A stretch of DNA of 64,000 nt from MFD04716-140 sp963703125 (lineage in GTDB: Bacteria > Bacteroidota > Bacteroidia > Flavobacteriales > Flavobacteriaceae). Below are positions 43,967-52,365 of the stretch, piece by piece. Position 1 is the stretch's first letter, and the number at the start of each line of letters is the position of its first letter. The stretch spans positions 2,232,001 through 2,296,000 of the forward strand of contig OY969790.1 in NCBI GenBank assembly GCA_963703125.1, read 5' to 3'. The notes under the pieces were generated by a model. That model searched no databases, had not been told where the DNA came from, and saw nothing but the letters and a program-made list of their open reading frames with translations. The position numbers and the translations under genes were made by a program.

Positions 43967-45082
43967 TTATTTAATCGCATTGATAATCAGCTTGGCCGCT
44001 TCATTGCTTGCACCTTTGCCTCCAAGCTTTTCAGATAAAAGTTGATAGGCATCAAGCTGAGCATTTCGTTCGGGGCCAGAAATAATTCTTGATAGCTCAC
44101 GCTTTAGATTTTCAGTGTTCAAATCATTCTGTATCAATTCTTTAACCACTTCTTTCCCCATAATTAAATTTACCAGGGAAATATAATCGAGGGTAATAAT
44201 GCGTTTGGCAATTTGGTAAGAGACCCAGTTTGCACGATAACAGACAACTTGTGGTACTTGGTGAAGGGCTGTCTCCAAAGTGGCGGTGCCACTAGTAACC
44301 AAGGCAGCCAAGGAAATACTCAAAAGATCGTAAGTTCTGTTTGACACGAAACCTACATTGGGATCATCTAAAAAAGGGGTGTAAAAATCCCGATCTAAAC
44401 TTGGGGCACCGCCAATTACAAATATGTAATCGGGAAAATCTTTAACAACAGAAAGCATAATATGCAACATTTTCTGTACTTCTTGCTTTCTACTTCCCGG
44501 GAGCAAGGCGACAATGGGCTTGTTCAAATCAAGATTATTTTCAATGCGAAAGACATTTTCATTTACCTTGGGACGGTCAGAAATGGCATCGATTAGCGGG
44601 TGACCTACAAAATTTACAGGGAAATCATGTTTCTTTTCATAGAATTCCTTTTCAAATGGGAGAATTACAAACATGTCATCAATATCACGTTTGATCTTAT
44701 GAATGCGATTCTCTCTAGAGGCCCATATTTGAGGTGAAATGTAATAATTGGTTCTAAATCCGTTTTCTCTCGCCCATTGGGCAATTCTTAGATTGAAACC
44801 CGAATAGTCTATAAAAATGATTACATCGGGACTAAACTTCTGAATATCATCTTTGCAAAATCGTATGTTTTTGAAAATGGTACGGATATTCTGCAATACT
44901 TCCAGAAATCCCATGAAGGCCATTTCCTTATAATGTTTGATCAATTGGCCACCTGCCATTTGCATTAAGTCGCCTCCCCAACATCTGATCTCGGCGTCTG
45001 TATCCTGAGCCTTCAACGCCTTTATAAGGTTGGATCCATGTAGGTCTCCCGATGCTTCGCCGGCTATGATATAATACTTCAC
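43967..45082 (-). CDS. lpxB: Lipid-A-disaccharide synthase
   Basis: LpxB joins UDP-2,3-diacylglucosamine and lipid X to give the lipid A disaccharide. The 371-residue protein starts YYIIAGEASGDLHGSNLIKALK and contains the GT-B features GHPLIDAI and LPGSRKQEVQKML, with SGTATLETAL. It is the expected length (about 370-380). It starts 1 base downstream of the 93-residue membrane gene and follows surE in the same block. This fits lipid A synthesis in an outer-membrane organism. Confidence 0.95.
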   Translation of the reverse strand: MKYYIIAGEASGDLHGSNLIKALKAQDTDAEIRCWGGDLMQMAGGQLIKHYKEMAFMGFLEVLQNIRTIFKNIRFCKDDIQKFSPDVIIFIDYSGFNLRIAQWARENGFRTNYYISPQIWASRENRIHKIKRDIDDMFVILPFEKEFYEKKHDFPVNFVGHPLIDAISDRPKVNENVFRIENNLDLNKPIVALLPGSRKQEVQKMLHIMLSVVKDFPDYIFVIGGAPSLDRDFYTPFLDDPNVGFVSNRTYDLLSISLAALVTSGTATLETALHQVPQVVCYRANWVSYQIAKRIITLDYISLVNLIMGKEVVKELIQNDLNTENLKRELSRIISGPERNAQLDAYQLLSEKLGGKGASNEAAKLIINAIK

Positions 45083-45083
45083 C

Positions 45084-45365
45084 TTAAAATATCTTATAGT
45101 AAAGAATTAATAGGGCAGTCAATAGGGTGGCCATCAGTACGCCCTTAGCTCTATTGTCTCTTTTTATTTTTAAAAATCCAAAAAAGGCAACTAAATTAAG
45201 AATGGCCCCCAATGCCAAGAGACTGCCAACATGTCCTTGCTCAATTGCCGCGTTGTAGGTTTCAACTATGGACAAGTCTGAGAAGAGCAAAATATATAGA
45301 AGAGTACCCATAGTATTTGCTATTATCCCGACAATAAAACCGATTGCCAATTCTTTTTTATGCAT
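45084..45365 (-). CDS. Small membrane protein of unknown function
   Basis: A 93-residue protein with three hydrophobic segments (AIGFIVGIIANTMGTLLYI, GSLLALGAILNLVAFFGFL, GVLMATLLTALLILYY). It lies between surE (8-base overlap) and lpxB (1-base gap), so it is co-expressed. Its name is not known to me. Three short membrane spans and the lpxB neighbourhood suggest a lipid or envelope accessory role, but this is only context. Confidence 0.75.
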   Translation of the reverse strand: MHKKELAIGFIVGIIANTMGTLLYILLFSDLSIVETYNAAIEQGHVGSLLALGAILNLVAFFGFLKIKRDNRAKGVLMATLLTALLILYYKIF

Positions 45366-46137
45366 GAAGATTCCAATTATTTAGATTTTGTATAGCATGG
45401 TGTGCGGTCAGGTCAAATTGTGTGGGCACTACCGATATGTATCCTTGGGACAAAGCCCACTCATCTGTATCCTCACCCATATCCAAAAGTTCAAATTCCC
45501 CTGTTAGCCAGTAATACTCTTTCCCTGATGGATTAATTCTTTTGTCAAACTTTTCCTTCCAATTGGCCCGGGCCTGACGGCAAATTTTAATACCTTTTAT
45601 CTGATCTTTTTCAAGTTTGGGAATGTTCACGTTCAGCACAACTCCATGGGGGATTCCATTTTTTAGGGATTCCCGTACAATTTTTTTTATGGCATCACCA
45701 GCACTATCAAAATTTGCTTCCCAAGAATAATCACATAACGAAAACCCGATAGCCGGAATGCCTTCTATACCAGCTTCAATTGCGGCACTCATTGTCCCGG
45801 AATAAATGACATTGATCGAGGAATTTGAACCATGATTTATGCCACTGACACAAATATCCGGCCTTCTTTTTAAAAGAACCTGAAGACCCATTTTTACACA
45901 ATCGGCGGGTGTGCCACTACAGCTATATTCCTCCTCCGCCCCATTTTCAATATCAACCATCATTTTTTTGGAAGAAATGGTATTATCAATGGTTATGGCA
46001 TGTCCCATTCCCGATTGCGGGCTATCCGGAGCGACGACGACCACATCGCCAATTTCTTTCATTAACCGTATAAGTGTCCTTAGTCCTGGAGCTGTTATTC
46101 CATCGTCATTTGTTACAAGGATCAATGGTTTTGCCAT
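45358..46137 (-). CDS. surE: 5'/3'-nucleotidase SurE
   Basis: SurE is a metal-dependent nucleoside 5'- and 3'-monophosphate phosphatase. The 259-residue protein starts MAKPLILVTNDDGITAPG with the metal Asp-Asp pair. Other motifs are PDSPQSGMGHA and SCSGTPADCVKMG, then VSGINHGSNSS. The open frame extends to 46158 but the ATG at 46137 gives the usual start. It overlaps the 93-residue gene by 8 bases. In many bacteria it acts in stationary-phase survival. Confidence 0.94.
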   Translation of the reverse strand: MAKPLILVTNDDGITAPGLRTLIRLMKEIGDVVVVAPDSPQSGMGHAITIDNTISSKKMMVDIENGAEEEYSCSGTPADCVKMGLQVLLKRRPDICVSGINHGSNSSINVIYSGTMSAAIEAGIEGIPAIGFSLCDYSWEANFDSAGDAIKKIVRESLKNGIPHGVVLNVNIPKLEKDQIKGIKICRQARANWKEKFDKRINPSGKEYYWLTGEFELLDMGEDTDEWALSQGYISVVPTQFDLTAHHAIQNLNNWNLHA

Positions 46138-46226
46138 AGGGTATAATTTTAAGCCCAAAAATACGTTTTATAAAAGATATGACCCTTTCGAGGATTAACA
46201 AAAAATTAATCATATATACGAAAAGC

Positions 46227-46242
46227 TGGCATAGTTTTTTCT
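46227..46242 (+). promoter_or_regulatory. Sigma-54-like or -7-type promoter sequence upstream of prc
   Basis: TGGCATAGTTTTTTCT resembles the -24/-12 sigma-54 consensus TGGCAC-N5-TTGCA, but the -12 GC is TC. TATCTTAG at 46244-46251 partly matches the Bacteroidota -7 box instead. The 255-base leader of prc contains no other gene. Confidence 0.25.
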
Positions 46243-46413
46243 GTATCTTAGGGAATTGAATAAATTTTGAATTAAGAAATTGAGGATTTAAGTATAATCA
46301 AGCTGAAGTATTATAAAGGTTGAGAAATATTACAATCTATAATGCAATTTTGTTTTTAGTGCACCCGAGATTCGGAATATGTCCAAGATAAGTATGAACA
46401 AAAAAAATATTAA

Positions 46414-48597
46414 ATGAAACGGAATTTAGCGTACGCATTATTCATAATGCTCATTGCAGTTGCCTCCTGTAGTTTTACCAATAAATCTTTCGAGAATGAT
46501 GATAAGGACAAGCTGTTACTGGATCTTATCACTTATGTTTTGGAAAAAGGCCATTATGAGCCACGGGATATCAATGATGATTTTTCAGTAAGTGTTTTTG
46601 AGGATTTTATTAATATTATTGATCCCACAAAACGATATTTCCTCGAAGAGGACATTAAAGAATTTGAGCAATATAAATTTCAGATCGACGACCAAATTAA
46701 AAATACCGACATTACTTTCTTTAATATAGTCTACGACCGTTTGATGGTGAGAATGGCCGATGCCAAAAAAATATATAAGGAAGTCTTAACCACTCCGTTT
46801 GATTATAATCAAAATGAAACCATCAATATCAATTATGAGGATGTTCCATTTGCGGCATCAAGAGCAGACTTGAAGGAACGATGGAGAAAGCAGTTGAAAT
46901 ACGCCACTTTGGGTACTTATGATTCCAAAATGACATTGAATAAGCCAAAAGCCAAGACCACCATTAATTCGGAAGGCGAGGAAGTCGAGGAAAACCCACT
47001 GGAAAATACAGAAGATCTTCCCAAAAAGCCATTGACCCCTAAAGAAGCAGAGTTGGCTGCCCGTGAATCTACACAAAAAACATTGGATGAGTTTTTTGAT
47101 TTTGTTGATGACTTGGAACGAAAGGATTGGTTTGTTCAGTACATCAACACAATCGTAGATGAATTTGACCCGCACACTTTTTATTTTGCACCTGATGACA
47201 AAGAAAAGTTTGACATGAGCATGTCAGGTAAATTTGAAGGTATTGGGGCTAGATTGCAGAAGAAAGCTGAAGGGGCTAGGATTGTGGAAATTATTTCCGG
47301 GGGTCCTGTATGGAGAGATCAACGTTTGGAAGTTGGCGACGAAATTATCAAAGTAGGTCAGAAAGGCGAAGAACCTATCGATATTGTTGGCATGCGTTTA
47401 GACGATGCCATTAAGCTTATTAAAGGCCCTGAAGGTACAATTGTTGATCTTACGGTTCGTAAAGTAGATGGTTCTTTAGAAGTTGTTTCGTTGACAAGGG
47501 ACATAGTGGAACTTGAAGAGTCTTATGCCAAATCTGCCAGCATTATAAAAGGAAATCAAACTTTTGGACTTATAAACCTTCCTAAATTCTATGTGGATTT
47601 TGAGGATTACAGTGAGCGAAATGCGGCCACAGATGTTGCCAAAGAAGTAGAACGACTAAAACAAGAAGGTGCTGAAGGGTTGATTTTGGACTTGCGTGAC
47701 AATGGTGGTGGATCCTTGAAAACCGTTGTGGAAATGGCAGGACTATTTATAAAGGATGGCCCCATCGTTCAGGTGCAGTCAAATGGAAAACGTAAGGATG
47801 TTTATGATGATAAAGATGAACGAATTCAGTGGGATGGTCCTTTGGTAATTTTGGTAAATGAACTTTCCGCCTCGGCTTCAGAAATTTTGGCCGCAGCCAT
47901 GCAGGACTATAAAAGAGCTGTGGTAATCGGTAGTAAGCAAACCTTCGGAAAAGGAACGGTGCAGAATGTAATTCCATTGGATAACATTGTGCGAAGCAAT
48001 GAGCATGGGGATTTAGGCGCGATCAAATTGACAACTCAAAAATTCTACAGGATAAATGGAGGGTCTACGCAACTGGAAGGTGTCAAAAGTGATGTAGTTG
48101 TCCCAGACAAGTATAGTTATATTGATCTGGGTGAACGTGATCAAGAGAATCCATTGAAATGGGATGAGATCGAACCGGCCAATTATGATGTTTGGGACGG
48201 GTATATTGATTATTCGCAAACCATTGCCAATAGTAAAAAAAGAATGGCGAACAATGGGCAAATAAAGTTGATCGAAGAAAATGCCAAATGGTTAAAGGAA
48301 GAGCAGGATGAGACTGAGATTTCTTTGAATTATAATGTATATAAGAGCGAAGATAAAAAGGATAGGGAGAAATCAGACTATTTTAAATCTATCGCAGAAT
48401 ATGATTCACATTTGAACTTTAAATCATTGAAGTACGAACAGGAGCTTTTTGTGCAAGATCCGGTCCTTAGGGAAAAAAGAGATCGATGGCACCAAAGCTT
48501 GGCCAAAGATGTATATGTTGAAGAGGCAGTGAACGTATTGCAAGATTTGAAAATAAACAATATCAAGAACGGCAAATTGGCTAGCGTAAAAGGATGA
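46414..48597 (+). CDS. prc: C-terminal processing peptidase (Prc/Tsp)
   Basis: A 727-residue S41 peptidase. It begins with a lipoprotein-type signal (lipobox VASC) and an N-terminal Tsp domain (residues 40-240). A PDZ domain lies around residues 265-355 (GIGARLQKKAEGARIVEI). The peptidase has the catalytic Ser in NELSASASEILAAAM and Lys in SKQTFGKGTVQN. It degrades proteins with hydrophobic C termini in the periplasm. The gene is alone, with a 255-base leader and a strong terminator. This size and order fit Bacteroidota Prc. Confidence 0.92.
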   Translation: MKRNLAYALFIMLIAVASCSFTNKSFENDDKDKLLLDLITYVLEKGHYEPRDINDDFSVSVFEDFINIIDPTKRYFLEEDIKEFEQYKFQIDDQIKNTDITFFNIVYDRLMVRMADAKKIYKEVLTTPFDYNQNETININYEDVPFAASRADLKERWRKQLKYATLGTYDSKMTLNKPKAKTTINSEGEEVEENPLENTEDLPKKPLTPKEAELAARESTQKTLDEFFDFVDDLERKDWFVQYINTIVDEFDPHTFYFAPDDKEKFDMSMSGKFEGIGARLQKKAEGARIVEIISGGPVWRDQRLEVGDEIIKVGQKGEEPIDIVGMRLDDAIKLIKGPEGTIVDLTVRKVDGSLEVVSLTRDIVELEESYAKSASIIKGNQTFGLINLPKFYVDFEDYSERNAATDVAKEVERLKQEGAEGLILDLRDNGGGSLKTVVEMAGLFIKDGPIVQVQSNGKRKDVYDDKDERIQWDGPLVILVNELSASASEILAAAMQDYKRAVVIGSKQTFGKGTVQNVIPLDNIVRSNEHGDLGAIKLTTQKFYRINGGSTQLEGVKSDVVVPDKYSYIDLGERDQENPLKWDEIEPANYDVWDGYIDYSQTIANSKKRMANNGQIKLIEENAKWLKEEQDETEISLNYNVYKSEDKKDREKSDYFKSIAEYDSHLNFKSLKYEQELFVQDPVLREKRDRWHQSLAKDVYVEEAVNVLQDLKINNIKNGKLASVKG

Positions 48598-48616
48598 TAA
48601 GATTTATTGGTCTTTA

Positions 48617-48647
48617 TAAAAACCCGCTCATTGAGCGGGTTTTTTTG
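48617..48647 (+). terminator. Intrinsic terminator of prc
   Basis: AACCCGCTC / GAGCGGGTT with an ATT loop (48621-48641) is followed by seven T. It lies about 25 bases after the prc stop. Confidence 0.9.
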
Positions 48648-48854
48648 TTCCTAGGGAGTGATTGAATTGGGTTTGATCATTTCAATCATTCTTCGACACC
48701 TGAAATTCGATGCCTTGATTCTTGATTGGGATTTTTTGAATATTCACATGTTTGCCAAATCAGTTTACCCATAGTTGTAATTTGGGCTTAATGTGACTTT
48801 CGCAAAAAGGGTCATTGGGATTACTATAATGAAATCATCTCTTCATATAGTCCA
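48648..48854. other. Intergenic stretch with no supported gene
   Basis: Between the prc terminator and the broken ORF at 48855-49090 I see no open frame of useful length on either strand, no clear repeat and no promoter consensus. Confidence 0.6.
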
Positions 48855-49090
48855 TTAAAAAATTTCGGCCTTTTGAAATGATATTTCACATGGTTTTAAT
48901 TCATCCCCGTTTATAGTACTATAATAATTAAAGCTTATGAAATTGTTGCCGCCAAGTTCTTCGGTATAAACTTTAGGGCTTTTGCCTTGGGGTAAATTGG
49001 GTCTAGTTACATCATATTTTTTTGACCTATATTGAACCTTTGAATAGCCTAGGGGCAGAACCCTAATTTTCCCAATAACGGATTATTCAT
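48855..49090 (-). pseudogene. Small ORF downstream of msrA, frameshifted at its start
   Basis: A 75-codon open frame on the minus strand reads GKIRVLPLGYSKVQYRSKKY and later FISFNYYSTINGDELKPCE, ending EIF-stop (stop at 48855-48857). It is clearly protein-like, but no start codon precedes it: a TAA lies at 49083-49085. An ATG (49090) in a neighbouring frame begins ATG AAT AAT CC. If one C is added there (CCC GTT) the frames join as M-N-N-P-V-I-G-K. The ATG is 11 bases after the msrA stop, so it would be the third gene of the msrB-msrA operon. I do not know its family. Confidence 0.6.
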
Positions 49091-49101
49091 TTTTCAGTAC
49101 T

Positions 49102-49653
49102 TTAGGTAGAAACACCTTTTAGCTTATCCGCGTGCATTTTTCGAAGTTTGGCCAATTTAGGTGTAATTACGGCACTACAATAGCCTTGGGTCTTATTGTT
49201 CCTATAATAGTCTTGATGATAATCCTCTGCCTCATAGAAAGTTCCTAGGGCACTTAGTTCTGTTATAATTGGGGTTTCATAATAAGCGGATATCTCCTTT
49301 AGAACTACTTCGGCTATCGCTTTTTGGGCTTCATTATGATAATATATAACGGAACGGTATTGAGAACCAACATCGGCACCTTGGCAGTTTAATGTTGTTG
49401 GGTCGTGGCTTGTCATAAAGATGGTCAAAATATCGGCATATGAAATTATGTTGGGATCAAAAGTGATTTGAACTACTTCAGCATGGCCAGTTAAACCAGA
49501 ACAAACTTCCCTATATGTTGGTTTACCCGGCACTGTTCCTCCTGTGTATCCTGATACTACTTTCCCTACACCTTTAATTTCCTGCAAAACTGCTTCTATA
49601 CACCAAAAACACCCACCACCAATTGTAGCATTTTCTGATTTTGCGTTATCCAT
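49102..49653 (-). CDS. msrA: Peptide-methionine (S)-S-oxide reductase
   Basis: MsrA repairs methionine-S-sulfoxide. The 183-residue protein has the catalytic motif GGGCFWCIEAVLQEI near residues 13-27 and the segment YRSVIYYHNEAQKAIA. The rest of the family core follows (EDYHQDYYRNN). It overlaps msrB by 8 bases, so both are translated together. No export signal, so it acts in the cytoplasm. The small ORF after it is broken. Confidence 0.96.
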   Translation of the reverse strand: MDNAKSENATIGGGCFWCIEAVLQEIKGVGKVVSGYTGGTVPGKPTYREVCSGLTGHAEVVQITFDPNIISYADILTIFMTSHDPTTLNCQGADVGSQYRSVIYYHNEAQKAIAEVVLKEISAYYETPIITELSALGTFYEAEDYHQDYYRNNKTQGYCSAVITPKLAKLRKMHADKLKGVST

Positions 49654-50107
49654 TTTCTATCCCTTCTTTTTGTAATTTCATTGATTCTGAATTGATACAA
49701 TATCTAAGGCCGCTGGGCTCGGGTCCATCTGGGAAAACATGACCTAAATGCGCATCACAAGTATTGCATATAACTTCGACCCTTATCATTCCGAACGCAT
49801 TGTCTTTTTCGTATTTAATCGCATTGTCTTTAATTGGTTGTGTAAAGCTCGGCCAGCCTGTACCCGATTCGAATTTGATGGTAGAATCAAAAAGAGGCGA
49901 GTTACAGCAAGCGCAATTGTATTTACCGGCTTCATGAATACTGCAAAGCGCACCTGTATGGGGTGCCTCGGTACCTTTTTTTCGGGTAATCCTAAACTGA
50001 GAGGGGGTTAAAATCTCCTTCCATTCTAGCTCCGTCTTTTCTACTCGAATATTCGGGGTTGGATTTCCCTTAACGCTAAAATTGATAATATCTTTCCATG
50101 TAAGCAT
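49646..50107 (-). CDS. msrB: Peptide-methionine (R)-S-oxide reductase
   Basis: MsrB repairs methionine-R-sulfoxide. The 153-residue protein has the zinc cysteines in CACCNSPLF and CNTCDAHLGH, the substrate segment GTGWPSFTQPI and the catalytic Cys in GLRYCINSESM. It overlaps msrA by 8 bases. The organism thus has both stereo-specific repair enzymes together, as well as a free-methionine sulfoxide reductase at 58390-58842. Confidence 0.96.
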   Translation of the reverse strand: MLTWKDIINFSVKGNPTPNIRVEKTELEWKEILTPSQFRITRKKGTEAPHTGALCSIHEAGKYNCACCNSPLFDSTIKFESGTGWPSFTQPIKDNAIKYEKDNAFGMIRVEVICNTCDAHLGHVFPDGPEPSGLRYCINSESMKLQKEGIENG

Positions 50108-50266
50108 ACGTAATTCCTTTCTTTTTATCCTATCAAAGGTTTTTGTCCTTTATCCCGACGGCTCAAAAAAGACCTTGGGAAATAAGTTCATTTAGTCGAA
50201 ACCAATTTTGCTAACTTACAAGTTTTATTGTTCGTTGGTGGATCTAAATTGAATTAAATTTGAAGG

Positions 50267-51082
50267 ATGGGGAAGATACTGAACAACAAGTTCATATATG
50301 CAATTTTAATATTGGCCTGCATTATCGGTTTTTGGGTTTTTGAAAATTTTTATACCCCAGCAAGCTATTCTTCGCCAAAAGATGACGTTGTCACCAAGAA
50401 TCAATTTCCTTATGATTTAATGCCGAGTTCAACTACCGGTGCCATTGTTGAACATAATTATTTCATATTATCATACAATGAAGAATATGAGCAAGCTGAG
50501 TGGGTTGCATATGCTTTGAGCAAAAACCAACTTACCAATGAGGACCGAAAACGCCCTTATTTCATCGAAGATCCCAAGATTAAGACCAAATCGGCAGACT
50601 GGAGAAACTATAAAGGCTCTGGTTATGACCGAGGACATTTGTGTCCGGCAGGGGATCGGAGATTTTCTGAACAGGCATACAATGAGACTTTCTATACCAG
50701 CAATATTAGTCCACAGGATGCGGAGTTCAATGCAGGCATATGGAACAGATTGGAACAGCAGATTAGGCAATGGGCCAAAAAGTATGATAAGGTATTCGTA
50801 ATAACCGGTGGAGTACTGGAAAATGGATTGAAGACTATTGGAGAGGAGGATGTGGCGGTTCCTAAATATTTCTTCAAAATTGTGCTAAAAGGCGAGAAGG
50901 AAATGATGGAGCTTATTGCGTTTTTGATTCCAAGTGTAGAAAGCACTGAGCCTTTGCAAACCTTCACAGTCCCTATTGATGAAATAGAAAGGATGTCGGG
51001 GATTGACTTTTTTGAAAAATTTGAAGATACACAAGAGCGGGCATTAGAAGGTTCAGTGTTTCTAGATGGATGGAAGTTTTAA
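50267..51082 (+). CDS. Exported DNA/RNA non-specific endonuclease (NucA/Serratia type)
   Basis: A 271-residue protein with an N-terminal membrane anchor or signal (FIYAILILACIIGFWVF). The beta-beta-alpha metal nuclease domain has the DRGH motif in SGYDRGHLCPAGDR, with catalytic His, and the metal-ligand Asn in NAGIWNRLEQQIRQW. It should degrade DNA and RNA outside the cytoplasm, for nutrient use or to remove extracellular DNA. It converges on rodA, with a 2-base gap between their stops. It is not in a toxin operon. Confidence 0.92.
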   Translation: MGKILNNKFIYAILILACIIGFWVFENFYTPASYSSPKDDVVTKNQFPYDLMPSSTTGAIVEHNYFILSYNEEYEQAEWVAYALSKNQLTNEDRKRPYFIEDPKIKTKSADWRNYKGSGYDRGHLCPAGDRRFSEQAYNETFYTSNISPQDAEFNAGIWNRLEQQIRQWAKKYDKVFVITGGVLENGLKTIGEEDVAVPKYFFKIVLKGEKEMMELIAFLIPSVESTEPLQTFTVPIDEIERMSGIDFFEKFEDTQERALEGSVFLDGWKF

Positions 51083-51084
51083 AC

Positions 51085-52365
51085 TTACATTCCTTCCTTC
51101 AACCTGTTGGAGTCCAGTTTGAGGAAAATAAACAACATTATAGTAAAGCCTAGCATACTTGAGCCCCCATAGCTAAAGAAGGGCAAAGGAATTCCAATCG
51201 TCGGCAAAATGCCAATGACCATACCAATGTTTATAAAATAGTGCACCAAGAAAATCGAAATCAATCCATAGCCATACATCCTTGAAAAACTTGATTTTTG
51301 TCTTTCTGCAAGATATACCAAACGAAGTAGTAGAAAGGTGAAAAGAAGTATGACAATGGTAGTGCCAAGAAATCCCCATTCCTCACCTATGGTGGTAAAA
51401 ATATAATCTGAATGCTGCTCTGGTACAAAATCTCCCTTTGTGCGTGTCCCTTCCAGAAAACCTTTTCCGAACAGCCCTCCAGATTCTATTGCTTTTTCAG
51501 ATTGATAAGTGTTGTAGCCGATAGTTTTTCGAATTTCCTCAAGTTTCAATGGGTCTTTTTCCAATCCCAACCAAAGGCTAAACCTGTCCCTGTGTCTTTG
51601 CTCGAATACATTATTAAATACGAAATTCACCGAAAGTGAAAATAGAATGGCTATGCCGACCATGGTTGCCAGTGGCAATACTGGAACCTTAAATGTTTTC
51701 TTTTTAGTAAAAAGGAAGAGCACTAAAATCAATATCAAGGTTATTCCCACCCACACCGTACCAAACATTAAAGTGCATATAAAAACCAAAATTGCCAAAA
51801 AGCCAATGGCCAAATAATATAAGGGAAGTCCCTCTCTAAAGAGCACAAATATCAATGCGAAGAATACAAGGGCACTTCCAGGGTCGGGCTGTGGAATTAT
51901 CAATATTGAGGGTGCCAAAATAATTATGAAGGCATACAGCTGATCCTTATTTCTTCGAATATCGGTTTGAATATCGCTCAAATATTTTGCCAAGGCGAGC
52001 GAAGTAGCAACCTTTGCAACTTCGGAGGGCTGTAAATTAAAAAAACCAAGATCATACCACGAAGTTGCACCGGCTATTGTCTTGCCGAATATAAACAATC
52101 CCAGTAGGAGTAAAATTGAGATGATGTAAAATAGACTTGCAAAACGTTCATAAAAATTGGCCTCCAATGCCAATAAAACAATAATAGATACGAAACTGGC
52201 AACAATGAAAAACAATTGCTTGCCGTGTAAGGTATTAAAATCAAAAATTGAAAGGTGTGACTCGCTAAATGTGCTCGAGTAAATACTGATCCATCCAATA
52301 GTAACTAGGGCTACATAAAGGAAAATGGAGAACCAGTCTATTCGTTTGAGGATGCTTTTACCAGA
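51085..52365 (-). CDS. rodA: Rod-shape-determining protein RodA (SEDS glycosyltransferase)
   Basis: RodA is a SEDS peptidoglycan glycosyltransferase working with PBP2. The protein has about ten spans, the segment QPDPGSALVFFALIF and the C-terminal GIPLPFFSYGGSSML, both diagnostic. The frame is open to 52410, but that would begin inside mrdA; GTG at 52365 overlaps the mrdA stop by 8 bases and gives a 426-residue protein, so I chose it. It is the last gene of the mre operon. Confidence 0.9.
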   Translation of the reverse strand, partial: SGKSILKRIDWFSIFLYVALVTIGWISIYSSTFSESHLSIFDFNTLHGKQLFFIVASFVSIIVLLALEANFYERFASLFYIISILLLLGLFIFGKTIAGATSWYDLGFFNLQPSEVAKVATSLALAKYLSDIQTDIRRNKDQLYAFIIILAPSILIIPQPDPGSALVFFALIFVLFREGLPLYYLAIGFLAILVFICTLMFGTVWVGITLILILVLFLFTKKKTFKVPVLPLATMVGIAILFSLSVNFVFNNVFEQRHRDRFSLWLGLEKDPLKLEEIRKTIGYNTYQSEKAIESGGLFGKGFLEGTRTKGDFVPEQHSDYIFTTIGEEWGFLGTTIVILLFTFLLLRLVYLAERQKSSFSRMYGYGLISIFLVHYFINIGMVIGILPTIGIPLPFFSYGGSSMLGFTIMLFIFLKLDSNRLKEGM

